64,000 nt of DNA, from positions 1 through 64,000 of the forward strand of contig NZ_JAGMUJ010000134.1 of NCBI RefSeq assembly GCF_019049255.1, written 5' to 3'. The position numbers and the translations under genes are program-made. Position 1 is the first letter of the stretch. Each line of letters opens with the position of its first letter. Under the pieces are notes generated by a model that was not told where the DNA came from, did no database searches, and worked only from the letters and a program-made list of their open reading frames with translations. Of the stretch, positions 34,207-43,720 are shown one piece after another. This DNA comes from Streptomyces sp. AC558_RSS880 (lineage in GTDB: Bacteria; Actinomycetota; Actinomycetes; Streptomycetales; Streptomycetaceae).

Positions 34207-35207
34207 CGTGCGTCGCGCAGCCGAAGAAGGTACGCCGCGGTCAGCGCAACGGCACGGTCCTCGTCGTGCGACAACTGTACGAGGGCCTGTGACGCTGTGG
34301 CTCCCGGGATGTCCGCCAGCGCCTGCGTCAGCCACAGGCGTGCAGGCGCTTCGGTGTCGTCGTGGGTGAGGCGGTCGACGAGCCCGGTGGCGATCCGATC
34401 CGCCGCCGCGGGGTCGCTCGCCAGCGTGCTCAGCGCATCGGCCGCATCGGTGTCGTTCCTTCCCTCCACGATCATGTCGATGAGCGTCGGAACCGCATCG
34501 GCCGCTCCACGTGCCCCGAGCGCCAGAGCCGCATACCTGCGGACCGCGACATCAGGGTTCGTGAGGGCGTCCCGCAACCGGGCGCCGGCCTCATCACCGG
34601 GCATCTCGGCGAGGGACCGGACGGCACGTTCGCGCACCGCGGCCACCGGTGAGTCCAGGCCTTCCGCCAGCAGTGCCGTACCGTCGTCGCCGGAGCGCGC
34701 CAGCGCCCAGCGAAGGGCTCCGGCGACGTTCGGCTCCGTCTCGCAGAGGACCGCTTCGACCAGTGCTTCCACCGGCACCGGGACTTCGCCGGCCGAGGAA
34801 AGGGCCGCGCGCTGGCGAGTGTCGGAGCTCTTCGACCCGAGTGCCTGGAGGAGTGCGACGCTCCGGAGGACGTCCTCCCAGCCGGCGGGTTCCGCGGCAT
34901 CGATCCGGCGGAGCCGTGTGAGCAGCTCGGTCTCGGCCGCGATGCGTTCGCGCGTCCGGCGGACGAGGTCATCGACGAGCGCCGAGGGCGTGAAGCCGGG
35001 ATCGTCGAGCGCGCGCCCGATCTCACGCAGTGACAGTCCCAGCGATCGCAGACTCTCCACATGGAAGATCCGCCGGATGTCCTCGCCGGAGTACTCCCGG
35101 TAGCCGGAGCCCGTACGGCCCGAAGGACGCACCAGGCCGAGCGACTCGTAATGCCTGAGCATGCGGGCACTGACGCCGGACCGCCGCGCCACCTCACCGA
35201 TCAACAC
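34203..35207 (-). CDS. MerR-family regulator with C-terminal HEAT repeats
   Basis: The product is 334 residues. The N-terminal MerR winged helix (MLIGEVARRSGVSARMLRHY; REYSGEDIRRIFHVESLRSL) and dimerisation helix (to about 120) are followed by alpha-helical HEAT-like repeats (PVAAVRERAVRSLAEMPGDE; PDVAVRRYAALALGARGAAD). The HEAT part replaces the usual small ligand domain and suggests that a protein partner or the preceding HEAT protein is sensed. It begins 3 bp after the HEAT gene. A MerR-type operator heads the operon. Confidence 0.88.
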   Translation of the reverse strand: MLIGEVARRSGVSARMLRHYESLGLVRPSGRTGSGYREYSGEDIRRIFHVESLRSLGLSLREIGRALDDPGFTPSALVDDLVRRTRERIAAETELLTRLRRIDAAEPAGWEDVLRSVALLQALGSKSSDTRQRAALSSAGEVPVPVEALVEAVLCETEPNVAGALRWALARSGDDGTALLAEGLDSPVAAVRERAVRSLAEMPGDEAGARLRDALTNPDVAVRRYAALALGARGAADAVPTLIDMIVEGRNDTDAADALSTLASDPAAADRIATGLVDRLTHDDTEAPARLWLTQALADIPGATASQALVQLSHDEDRAVALTAAYLLRLRDAR

Positions 35208-35210
35208 GTC

Positions 35211-35882
35211 CTATCGTCCCTCCTGGCCGGCCCCGCCGAGGGCCACGACGCGCTTCGCCTCCTCGATCGCGAACTCGAATCCGGCGTCCGGGTCGCGCAG
35301 CAGCCGTTCCGTGGCGAGCGCGTGCGCGCGCACGTGCTCGCCAGGGGCCGTCGTCGCAGCGCGCAGAGCGGGCAGAACGACGTCGCCCAGCGCGACCAGC
35401 GCCCGGCTGAGGCTCAGCTGCGTCTCCCGTCCACCGCGCCCGAGTTGCGTCGCCAGCATCGCGGCCAGCCCGGACTCCTCGCCTTCCGGCACCAGCACGG
35501 CCGCGGCCCGCCAGGCGCTCCGCGCCACCTCGTCGTCGGCGTCGGACAGGAGTTCCCGTGTGATCGCCGGCCACGCCCGCCGGTCCCCGATCTTGGACAG
35601 CGTGTGCAGCGCCTGGCTCCGTGCCTGCGCACGTTCCGAGCGGATCTCGCGGAGCAGCCCGGGCAGCGTCATGGACACCGGATGGCGGGTGAGCGCCCAG
35701 GTCAGCATGTCGCGGACGAAGAACTCGGGCTCAAGCGCACATCGCTCGATGAGCTTGTCGACGAAGCACGGGTCCGGCGTCGTGCCGACCGCCAGAGCAG
35801 CCCGCAGTCGCACGGACGAACGGCCGTCCTCCAGCCCTCGGAGCGCTCGTGCCGCGTCCGTGTCCTGTCTCGTCGTGGTCAT
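35211..35882 (-). CDS. HEAT-repeat protein
   Basis: The product is 223 residues, almost entirely antiparallel helical repeats (DGRSSVRLRAALAVGTTPDP; ERAQARSQALHTLSKIGDRR; DADDEVARSAWRAAAVLVPE). ATG 35882 is preceded by GAGGAGG. It is the first gene of an operon with the MerR-HEAT regulator, whose repeat region looks like a relative of this protein. HEAT repeats bind proteins or nucleic acid; DNA-glycosylase-type HEAT proteins (AlkD) are a distant possibility, but I see no catalytic signature. Confidence 0.8.
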   Translation of the reverse strand: MTTTRQDTDAARALRGLEDGRSSVRLRAALAVGTTPDPCFVDKLIERCALEPEFFVRDMLTWALTRHPVSMTLPGLLREIRSERAQARSQALHTLSKIGDRRAWPAITRELLSDADDEVARSAWRAAAVLVPEGEESGLAAMLATQLGRGGRETQLSLSRALVALGDVVLPALRAATTAPGEHVRAHALATERLLRDPDAGFEFAIEEAKRVVALGGAGQEGR

Positions 35883-35912
35883 CGGGACCACCTCCTCGGC
35901 AAGCAGTGAACG

Positions 35913-35931
35913 CCTTGTCACCGTGTCAAGG
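35913..35931 (-). promoter_or_regulatory. MerR operator within the promoter of the HEAT-merR operon
   Basis: On the minus strand CCTTGACACGGTGACAAGG is a 19-bp near-perfect palindrome (only central and two inner positions break symmetry). It lies between TTGACC (a good -35) and TTCACT (a weak -10), which are separated by 19 bp. That long spacer filled by the operator is the hallmark of MerR-activated promoters. It lies 31 bp upstream of the HEAT gene. Confidence 0.75.
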
Positions 35932-36601
35932 TCAAACGGGTCCCTGCGCGATCACCGGTCATCTGCCGTGTGCCGACAGAACACCATCGCGCCATGCCCC
36001 GACAAGCCCAGGGCATGGCGCGACCCGGGCACCGGCTACGACAGGACCGCCATCGTCCGCCTCGCCACCCTGGGTGCCCCGAACGCAGTCCGGGGAGGAC
36101 GCACGCCCGCTTCTGCGGTTCGGCACCGAGGCCCTCCTGGGCGCGGCCGCACCGTCAACGCGATCGGTTCGGCGGGCGCCCTCATCCGGCGAGCGGTCAA
36201 GACCCGCGGGCACTCCCCCGATGAGCGAGCCGCACCGGAGTGCGTCCGTGCGGCGATCACACGGACCGCAGACCGACCACCGGAAGCACGAATCGGCTCC
36301 TCGGCTCCTTGTTGCGTCCCGACCGCGATCGGGTGACCACTCCCCCTGGAACAGGCGTTCACCGCCCTCGCTCACGGGGCGGTGAGGTGCGGACCAACCC
36401 CGTGACCCCCGTCGAGCGGCTGTACGGGACCGAGCGATGACGGTGGTGGTGGGGGCGCGTCGGAGAGCGGTACAGCGGTGGGCCCTCGTGGAGGCCGGTG
36501 CCGTCCGGCTCCCGGACGTGCCGGACGACCACTGCGCGGAGCCTGGAGAGGTCCCCGTACACGCGGCGGGGACACGGGGACCGCAGGGCTCCGGGACGTG
36601 C
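35932..36601. other. 670-bp stretch without an intact gene
   Basis: At about 36010-36075 the plus strand gives RAWRDPGTGYDRTAIVRLAT, reminiscent of the RGLATRYDK end motif of DDE transposases, so a small transposase relic is possible. Otherwise I see no coding signal. Confidence 0.35.
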
Positions 36602-37198
36602 TCAGCGCGCGCAATACCAGTCGGAGGCCGACGGCATGTGCGAGGACATCGAGCGGACCCGCTGCCACATGCCCGGCGTGTGCCCGGCGTAACGCTGCTG
36701 TTCGCCGTGCAGGGCGCTGAGTACCACGAGGCAGCCGGTCAGCGCCGGTACCGCCCACTGCGCGTAGACGAGGCGGCGCTGGGCCTTGTCGGTGTCGATG
36801 GGGTGCTTGGCCGCCTTCTCGGCGTCCTCAGGGTCGTCCGAGGAGGCCAGCTCCACCTGCTTGCCGAGGACACGGGAGTAGGCGGTGACGGCCAGAGCCG
36901 CACCGGTGACAACGGTCTTGGCGAGCGTGGCGGCGGCCGCGCCCTGCTGGGTGGCGACACGGGGAGCGTCCGCGGCCAGCATGCCACCGCTGCCGAACAG
37001 ATGGATGCCGATGGCCGCGGCGTTGACCGGCGTCCACTTCGCCCAGCCGGACGAGGAGATCCGGGCGGTGGCCGTCCGTGTTCCGCCCTGGGACTCGGCC
37101 GCACCGTTGAGGCCGACGGCGCCCATCAGCGAACCGCCGAACCACGCTGCCAGCCCCAGGTCGTGCAGACTGCGCATGAGGGTGTTGCGCTCGGACAT
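36602..37198 (-). CDS. conserved membrane protein of unknown function
   Basis: The product is 198 residues. It opens NTLMRSLHDLGLAAWFGGSL and has about four membrane segments (AAWFGGSLMGAVGL, NAAAIGIHLFGSGGML, TLAKTVVTGAALAVTAYS, WAVPALTGCLVVLSAL) with a charged linker SSDDPEDAEKAAKHP. The family is common in Streptomyces without known function. AAGGAGTCCCC precedes the ATG. Confidence 0.75.
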   Translation of the reverse strand: MSERNTLMRSLHDLGLAAWFGGSLMGAVGLNGAAESQGGTRTATARISSSGWAKWTPVNAAAIGIHLFGSGGMLAADAPRVATQQGAAAATLAKTVVTGAALAVTAYSRVLGKQVELASSDDPEDAEKAAKHPIDTDKAQRRLVYAQWAVPALTGCLVVLSALHGEQQRYAGHTPGMWQRVRSMSSHMPSASDWYCAR

Positions 37199-37479
37199 CG
37201 GGGACTCCTTCACAGGGATGGACTGGTGGAACGACCGAACAGCGGCCGTGTCCACTCTCACCCGCGGAGGGGCCGGGTGCCATCACGCTTGGTACGAACG
37301 GGCGCCCCCGGCAGAGCCGCGGACGGAGAGCGGCACCGCCGACGGCACGGTCGAAGCAGACCTCAGGGTCCTTGTCATCGTCGCCGAACACCTTGCTCGA
37401 CGCCGGGACCCGGTTCCACACCGGGCGGGCGCCCACCGCATCAGCCGCTGCGCTGTCGAGGCCGGTCCCGGACGCCACG

Positions 37480-37590
37480 CTGTCCGGGCCGGCCCCGGCA
37501 GCCGTGGCCGCCGAACTCGACAGCCGCACGCCCGAAACGCTCGGCCGGGAAACCCCAGCCGAGCGCCTCCACCACTTGTTCGTGACCTGA
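37480..37590 (+). pseudogene. C-terminal relic of an IS30-family transposase
   Basis: The last 30 codons read AAVAAELDSRTPETLGRETP, AERLHHLF, matching the ending of IS30 transposases (ELNxRPRKTLGWxTPAERL). Upstream sequence to about 37200 has no matching frame. The stop is at 37588-37590. Confidence 0.6.
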
Positions 37591-37678
37591 TCGACCGACC
37601 ACGTGGTGCACCGGCCCCCGGAATCCGCCCGAGGCGCCGGGGACCGAGCCCACGTCGTGGTTCAGCGGGCCGCTCGGC

Positions 37679-39673
37679 TCATGCCGTGTGGATCTCCAAG
37701 GCGGCACGCACGGCGGACTCCACGGCTCCCTCGATCCACGCCGGCTTGACGGACGTGTGGTCCCCGGCGAAGTGCAACGGCCCCTCGCGGGCGGGGATGG
37801 CGGGCAGCAGCTCCGTGTGCTGCCCGGGCAGGAGCACGGACGCCTCCCCGTAGGCGTAGGGGTCGCGCAGCCAGCTCTGCGTGCGGCCCGCACCGGTGTA
37901 GAAGACCTCGATGCGCCGGCCGTAGACCTGCTGGAGGCCGCACAAGGCGTGCGGGTACCGTGCCTCGTCGTCCAGGGAGTCCCAGCGCAGCGCGTCGTCC
38001 GCCCAGCTGTAGGACGCCAGGACCACGCCCCCCGCGCTGCCGGGAACCGGATGGGAGGGGTGGAACATGAACCGGTTGGCGTTGTCCGACACCGATCCGC
38101 CCCCCACGACGTCGACCGCCTCCGGCTGGTCGCGCTCCAGCGCGCGGTTGGCGGCGTAGTGGACGCGCTGGCCCGCTGAGATGTGCCCGTCGGGCACGGA
38201 GGGATGGGCGCCGAGCAGGCTGCCGTCCGCGGCGGTGCGGCCGGTGCGGTAGGCGTCGTACAGGCCCGGCTCGACGGCGTTCAGCTCGCGCTTCCAGTCG
38301 GCCTCGTCGAACTCCCACCAGCGGCGGCTGAACTCCAGCAGCACCTTGGTCGCGCTGTCGTAGTGCAGCTCGCAGACGGCACGGCGCTTGCCGTACGACA
38401 TGGGCGGCTCGATCTGCACGTGGCGCAGTCCGGAGAACGGCACCGTCACCACGGCGACGTCCGCGGTGAACTGCTCGCGCACGACGGGTCCGTCACGGCC
38501 CTCGGACACGGTGTCCACCCACACGTGCGGTCCCTTGCTCCGGACGTGCTCGGTGTCCGACGAAGGGCGGTCGGGGTGGTGGTACTCGATGCGCGTGACA
38601 CGACGGTCGAACCGCACCTCCTTGCGCACCCGTTCCAGCAGGGCGTCCGGCAGTACGGCCGTGCCGCCCTCCAACTCGTAGAAGGGCGTGTCGGGGCTGA
38701 TGAGGGAGGAGCCGATGAAGCTGTGGATGAAGGACAGGGGAAGGCGGGAGGTGAGGTTCTCCAAGGTGCCGATCAGGTCGATGGTCCGCTCGTCGAGGCC
38801 GGCGTGCTCGGTCAGGAAGCGGAACATCGACCAGTCACCGAACCGCTGCACCACGCGGGCCCAGCCCCGCAACTGCTCGGGGAGCGGCTTGCCGACCCGC
38901 TTGCCGTCGCGGTCGACACGACTGAACTCGTCGCGCACCGGGTCCAGCGCGGAGCGCAGGATGGCGGCGGCGGGGGTGTCCCAATGGGCCCGGGGGACGC
39001 CGAAGGACCGGTTCACGCGCCGGGGCGCGCGGGCGTAGTCGGCGCGCCGCACGCGGATGCCGTTGACGTGGATCCAGGTGCGGTGGGCGGGGCGTCCCTC
39101 GGTGTCGACGTCGACGTAGTGGAAACGCCGCTTCTTCAGGTCGAACCGGTCGATCAGCTCCATCACCAGGGGATGGCTGCCGGGGATGCGCATCGCGCCC
39201 GCTTCGGCGTACTGACGGGGATCGGCGAAGGGCTGTCCGGCGTGCTCGTGGCCGCCGTTGCGGAAGGTCTTGATGCGTCCGCCCGCGCGGTTGCCGTTGG
39301 CCTCCAGCACCGTCACCCGGTGACCGGCCTCCTTCAGCAGCCAGGCGGCCACCAGCCCGGCCGGACCGGCGCCGATGACCAGGACGTCCACGGGACGTGT
39401 CCGCCGGTGAGCCGGCAGTCCCTTCTGGAGGACGCGCTGGTAACGCGGGACGAGGGGACGGTCGTCGGAGTCCAGGACGAGCAGTGCGCGAGCGACGGCG
39501 AGGCACCGGTCGAAGTCGGGGCCGCGGTTCCCGCCCGGGGCGGCCGGCGCGGGCAGGGCCGCGGCGACACCGCCGGTCAGGGCCGTGGCCACCGTGGCCG
39601 TCCCGGCCGCCGCCGCGAAGGTCCTCCGGGAGAAGCCGCCGTCCGAGCGCACCACTGCGTGATCTTCAGTCAT
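37679..39673 (-). CDS. lgoX: secreted L-glutamate oxidase (flavin amine oxidase)
   Basis: The product is 664 residues. The twin-arginine signal FSRRTFAAAAGTATVATALT indicates export in folded form with FAD. The dinucleotide-binding motif VLVIGAGPAGLVAAWLLKEA and VTVLEANGNRAGGRIKTF follow at about 97-135. Later segments ENLTSRLPLSFIHSF, GGGSVSDNANRFMFHPSHPV and FAGDHTSVKPAWIEGAVESA match my recollection of Streptomyces L-glutamate oxidase almost residue for residue. That enzyme deaminates L-Glu to 2-oxoglutarate, NH3 and H2O2, and is matured by proteolysis into subunits. It is not part of the peptide cluster. Confidence 0.85.
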   Translation of the reverse strand: MTEDHAVVRSDGGFSRRTFAAAAGTATVATALTGGVAAALPAPAAPGGNRGPDFDRCLAVARALLVLDSDDRPLVPRYQRVLQKGLPAHRRTRPVDVLVIGAGPAGLVAAWLLKEAGHRVTVLEANGNRAGGRIKTFRNGGHEHAGQPFADPRQYAEAGAMRIPGSHPLVMELIDRFDLKKRRFHYVDVDTEGRPAHRTWIHVNGIRVRRADYARAPRRVNRSFGVPRAHWDTPAAAILRSALDPVRDEFSRVDRDGKRVGKPLPEQLRGWARVVQRFGDWSMFRFLTEHAGLDERTIDLIGTLENLTSRLPLSFIHSFIGSSLISPDTPFYELEGGTAVLPDALLERVRKEVRFDRRVTRIEYHHPDRPSSDTEHVRSKGPHVWVDTVSEGRDGPVVREQFTADVAVVTVPFSGLRHVQIEPPMSYGKRRAVCELHYDSATKVLLEFSRRWWEFDEADWKRELNAVEPGLYDAYRTGRTAADGSLLGAHPSVPDGHISAGQRVHYAANRALERDQPEAVDVVGGGSVSDNANRFMFHPSHPVPGSAGGVVLASYSWADDALRWDSLDDEARYPHALCGLQQVYGRRIEVFYTGAGRTQSWLRDPYAYGEASVLLPGQHTELLPAIPAREGPLHFAGDHTSVKPAWIEGAVESAVRAALEIHTA

Positions 39674-39964
39674 GGCGGCCTTTGTACTGGCGGCTGTGAC
39701 CGGGCGTCCGCCTTTCGCCGCGCAGTTGACTCGAAGGAGCGAAGACGGCGACGAGCCCTGACGTCACAGCGGGTCCGCCGGTGCGGACGGCTCGGGGAAC
39801 CCGAAGGAATGAATGCCGGGCAACCCCCCGGTGCCGACGCGATCGATTCCGCACACTGCCAGATGCGTATCCACATCCGTGCTCTCCGGCGGGCTCACGC
39901 GGCGCATCGCGTACACGGCGTCGCCCGGACTCACAAGGAGTGCGGTGCGACCAAGGGGGGAAGG

Positions 39965-41863
39965 GTGGCACAGCCGCGCGCTCGGTTCGGTGAGAGGGCC
40001 CGTTATTGGTTCGACAGCACGCTGACCCGCGGTGCCTCCGCCCTCGTCGGCTGGATGGCGCTGTTGTGTCTGGCCGTCGTCGTCCCGGCCAGTGCGGTGC
40101 TCGTGTGGACCGACCCCGACGCGCCGGCGTCCCTGACGGACAGGTTCGCGCAGGTGTGGCGCCTGACCGGGGAGACACTGCGGCTGGGCGGTTCGACGGG
40201 CACGCCGCTGCGGGTGACGATGTCGCTGCTGCTCGCCCTGGTCGCCCTGCTGTACGTCTCGACCCTCGTCGGTCTGATCACGACGGCGCTGACGGAGCGG
40301 CTCACCGCGTTGCGCCGGGGCCGTTCCACGGTGCTCGAACAAGGACACGCCGTGGTCCTGGGATGGTCGGAGCAGGTCTTCACGGTGGTGAGCGAGCTGG
40401 TGGCCGCTAATGCCAACCAGCGGCGGGCGGCGGTGGCCGTGCTGGCCGACCGGGACAAGACCGCCATGGAGGAGGCCCTGAGCACGAAGGTGGGTCCCGT
40501 CGGCCGTACGCGGCTGATCTGCCGCAGCGGCCCCACCACCGACCCGGCGGTGCTCGGCCTGACCAGCCCGGAGACGGCCGGTGTCGTGCTGGTGATGCCC
40601 CACGACGAGCCCGACGCCGACGCCGAGGTGGTCAAGACGCTGCTGGCGCTCAGGGCGGCCCTGACCGGAAAGGCCGTCCTTCCGCCCGTCGTCGCCGCCG
40701 TCCGGGACGACCGCTACCTCCTGGCCGCCCGTCTCGCCGCCGGGCCGGGCGGCGTCATTCTGGAGAGTGACACCGTCACCGCCCGGCTGATCGTCCAGGC
40801 CGCGCGCCGCCCCGGGCTCTCCCTCGTCCACCAGGAACTCCTCGACTTCGCCGGTGACGAGTTCTATCTGATCACCGAACCGGCCCTGGCCGGGCGTCCG
40901 TTCGGCGACGCGCTGCTGTCCTATCCGACGTCGAGCGTCGTCGGGATGGTGCGCTCGGGCACTCCCCTGCTCAGCCCGCCGGAGCGGACGCCCCTGGCCC
41001 CGGACGACCTGCTCGTCGTCATCTCCCGCGACGACGACACGGTCCGGCCCGGTGACTGCGCGGAGCTGGTCGAGAAGGAGGCGATGGTGTCCGGGCCGCC
41101 GGCACCCGTGCGGGCGGAGCGGGTTCTCCTGCTGGGCTGGAACCGCCGGGCGCCGCTCATGGTCGAGCAGTTGCGCCGCCGCGCCCGGCCCGGATCCGCC
41201 GTCGACGTGGTGGCGGACGGTGACGAGGCGACGGTCCGGCAGGTGGACGAGGCCGACGCGAACGGCGGCACCGACCTGGTCCTGACCCTGCACCACGGGG
41301 ACGTCACCCGCCCCGAGACCCTGCGGCGTCTGGACGTTCACTCCTACGACAGCGTGATCGTGCTCGGCCGGGACCCCGCTCCCGGGCAGCCGCCGGACGA
41401 CCCGGACGACCGCACACTCGTCACCCTCCTGCTGCTGCGCCAGCTGGAGGAGGCCACCGGACGCGAACTGCCGGTCGTCACCGAACTGATCGACGACCGC
41501 AACCGGGCGCTGGCCCCCGTCAGCCCCGGAGCCGACGTGATCATCAGTGGCAAGCTCATCGGCCTGCTCATGGCGCAGATCTCCCAGAACCGTCACCTGG
41601 CGGCGGTGTTCGAGGAACTGTTCTCCGCCGACGGCACCGGGGTCCGTCTGCGGCCGGCCACCGACTACGTACTGCCCGGGTGCGAGACGTCCTTCGCCAC
41701 GGTCGTGGCCTCGGCACGTCATCGCGGCGAATGCGCCATCGGCTACCGAAGTCACGACGGCGCGTCGGCGAGTCCCGGTCACGGCGTGCGGATCAACCCG
41801 CCCAAGGCCGAGCGGCGCCGGTGGGCGACCACGGACGAGGTGATCGTCATCGGCAAGGACTGA
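39965..41863 (+). CDS. CASTOR/POLLUX-like ion channel protein
   Basis: The product is 632 residues. Two transmembrane segments (ALVGWMALLCLAVVVPASAV and MSLLLALVALLYVSTLVGLI) flank a short pore-like loop, followed by two RCK/TrkA-like nucleotide-binding domains (VVLGWSEQVFTVVSEL at about 128; RVLLLGWNRRAPLMVEQL at about 390). This is the layout of the CASTOR/POLLUX family, cation channels at plant nuclear envelopes with bacterial homologues of poorly known role. GTG 39965 has GGGGGGAAGG upstream. It is divergent from lgoX with a 291-bp gap. Confidence 0.85.
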   Translation: MAQPRARFGERARYWFDSTLTRGASALVGWMALLCLAVVVPASAVLVWTDPDAPASLTDRFAQVWRLTGETLRLGGSTGTPLRVTMSLLLALVALLYVSTLVGLITTALTERLTALRRGRSTVLEQGHAVVLGWSEQVFTVVSELVAANANQRRAAVAVLADRDKTAMEEALSTKVGPVGRTRLICRSGPTTDPAVLGLTSPETAGVVLVMPHDEPDADAEVVKTLLALRAALTGKAVLPPVVAAVRDDRYLLAARLAAGPGGVILESDTVTARLIVQAARRPGLSLVHQELLDFAGDEFYLITEPALAGRPFGDALLSYPTSSVVGMVRSGTPLLSPPERTPLAPDDLLVVISRDDDTVRPGDCAELVEKEAMVSGPPAPVRAERVLLLGWNRRAPLMVEQLRRRARPGSAVDVVADGDEATVRQVDEADANGGTDLVLTLHHGDVTRPETLRRLDVHSYDSVIVLGRDPAPGQPPDDPDDRTLVTLLLLRQLEEATGRELPVVTELIDDRNRALAPVSPGADVIISGKLIGLLMAQISQNRHLAAVFEELFSADGTGVRLRPATDYVLPGCETSFATVVASARHRGECAIGYRSHDGASASPGHGVRINPPKAERRRWATTDEVIVIGKD

Positions 41864-42356
41864 GGGGTGGTACGTCCACACGGACAGATGTGCCTCGTCC
41901 GCGTCACGTCCGGGGTGACAGACCTGCCGGGGGAAGGCACCCGGCAGGCACGGCACCCCGACGGTCACGCAGGCGTCCACGGCCGCCGCACCGTGGTCTC
42001 CGGGCCCCGGACGGGTCGGTCCAGCCTCTCCTCCCCGCTCCGGGAAATGCACCCCAACGGCCCCATTTTCACCCTCCTGCTGAGCACGTCGCCACGGCTG
42101 TCATTAGCGTTGCCGTCAGACGGATGGCCCGTCATGAATGAATACGGACGAGATGCGTCACCACCAGAGCGAGCATGACGAACTTTCCCAGTGATTCCGC
42201 GGGCCTTCTCGTACGTTCTCGCCCGCGATCCCCGGAAATGCTCTGGCTCCTTTCCTCCTGTCGACCGGCCCCGCACGGCACCGTCCGGCCGCGTCGACTT
42301 CGGACAGAGCCCGGGCGGAACTGAACCTGTTCATTCCCAGAAACACGGAGGCGACC
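41864..42356. other. 490-bp spacer without a supported gene
   Basis: There are only short open frames with no family signal. The stretch should include the promoter of the following secreted-protein gene. Confidence 0.4.
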
Positions 42357-42974
42357 ATGGGCTTCGCCGGCCGGCCCTTCATATTCTTCGCCGTCGCGGT
42401 TCTCGGCTGCTCTGCCGGGCTCACCCTCATCAGGTCCGCATCGGCCGACGTGACCCCCCGGAAGACAACCTCGACTGCGGCAGCCCACCCTGACCACGAC
42501 TCCTCGGCGAAAAGCCGCGCCATCCGCGTAGAGGCCCGACTGCAGGTCGGTGAAGAGCTCGATCTGGGCGCAACGGGCCGCAGTGTCGGCGACCAGTTCG
42601 TCTTCAGCGGGAACCTGGTGTCGGCCGAGGGACCCGAAGAACACCTCGTCGGACGCATCGGCGGGTTCTGCGTCATCACCGACCTTGAACGCAACGCGGG
42701 ACCATGCGCGTCAACCGCGGTACTACCGGAAGGTCAGATCACCCTCCAGGGCGAGCAAGCCGGTATTCCGGTACCGGTTCCGGTCGTCAACGCGATCACC
42801 GGAGGCACCGGGGAGTTCCGTAAGGCTCATGGCCAGGTGACACAGCGGGTGTTGACGCCGGCTACCTGGCAACTCACGTTCGACGTCTCCGACGTGCAGC
42901 CTCCTCGGACCGAGGACGGTCGCACTCCGTCCGAGGTGCCGACGCCCATGTCGCCTTCCCTCCCCGGCAAGTAG
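42357..42974 (+). CDS. secreted protein with an allene-oxide-cyclase/dirigent-like barrel
   Basis: The product is 205 residues. A signal peptide (FIFFAVAVLGCSAGLTLI) with a Cys that might be lipidated is followed by a low-complexity linker and a domain of about 130 residues: GRSVGDQFVFSGNLVSAEG, HLVGRIGGFCVITDLERNAG, EGQITLQGEQ and VNAITGGTGEFRKAHGQVTQ. This pattern of the AOC-barrel-like fold is found in plant allene oxide cyclases and dirigent proteins and in many actinomycete secreted proteins. An enzymatic or ligand-binding role is unproven. GGAGG precedes the ATG. Confidence 0.7.
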   Translation: MGFAGRPFIFFAVAVLGCSAGLTLIRSASADVTPRKTTSTAAAHPDHDSSAKSRAIRVEARLQVGEELDLGATGRSVGDQFVFSGNLVSAEGPEEHLVGRIGGFCVITDLERNAGPCASTAVLPEGQITLQGEQAGIPVPVPVVNAITGGTGEFRKAHGQVTQRVLTPATWQLTFDVSDVQPPRTEDGRTPSEVPTPMSPSLPGK

Positions 42975-43216
42975 CCGCGTCGAGTGGTATCGACACCGCC
43001 CGGAACGCAATGACGAGAGCACCGGTCCCAGCCCGTGCCGGGTACCGAACAGTCCCTGTCACAGGCCCGTCCTGATCATCGCCCCGGACCACCAGGCAGA
43101 AGCGCGTCATCCGGATCGATGTCGGCATGTCCCTCAACCGACTGTGAGGTGCGCCGACTCCGAGGCGATGCGCAGCACTCCGGGAACACACACCCATCAC
43201 CCCACGTGGAGACGCC

Positions 43217-43720
43217 GTGATCAAGAACTTCCGCACACTCACAAGCTGGGGCATCGCCGTGGCGGCCGCCGCCACGGCCACGATCGGCGCGACCACCGGT
43301 GGCCCTCCGAACCCGTCGCCGGCCGACTCGCAGGCCCGTCCGACGGCCGGTCAGGGGAAGGAAACGCAGACCGAGCCTCGGACGACAGAGCGCCGACGGA
43401 TCGCCTCATCGGTTCTGGACAGGGACTTCAAGTTCACACTCACCGCTCTGAGGTCGCAGACCGACCCGCTCGCGGCATCCGTGCGCCTCCAGGTCTTCAC
43501 CTTCAAGGACGGCGCGTGGAGAGAATCGGACCGTGCTCTGGTCGGCAAGGCGGATTCCTGGTTCTGGTTCCCGCTGACCGGCCGCCACGCGGTGTGCGAG
43601 TTCTCCACCTCCGGTACGGAGCCCGCGCCGGTTGCCGTCAGCATGCTGATCACGCCATCGATCGGCTGCTCACCGACCGAGAACTTCCGCATCGACAACG
43701 GGCAGATCGTCCCTGCCTGA
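43217..43720 (+). CDS. small secreted protein of unknown function
   Basis: The product is 167 residues. After an N-terminal signal (SWGIAVAAAATATIGATTGG) and a Pro/Thr-rich linker the mature domain has DRDFKFTLTALRSQTDPLAA, VRLQVFTFKDGAWRESDRAL and two Cys (AVCEFST, SIGCSPTENFR). I recognise no family. GTG start with GGAG upstream. It follows the AOC-like gene by 242 bp in the same direction. Confidence 0.6.
   Translation: MIKNFRTLTSWGIAVAAAATATIGATTGGPPNPSPADSQARPTAGQGKETQTEPRTTERRRIASSVLDRDFKFTLTALRSQTDPLAASVRLQVFTFKDGAWRESDRALVGKADSWFWFPLTGRHAVCEFSTSGTEPAPVAVSMLITPSIGCSPTENFRIDNGQIVPA

Noticed and set aside
38183..39964. Very long plus-strand open frame opposite the L-glutamate oxidase gene
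   Set aside because: Its translation is low-complexity and mirrors the codon bias of the true minus-strand gene. Only the part from 39965 has family similarity and its own ribosome-binding site.
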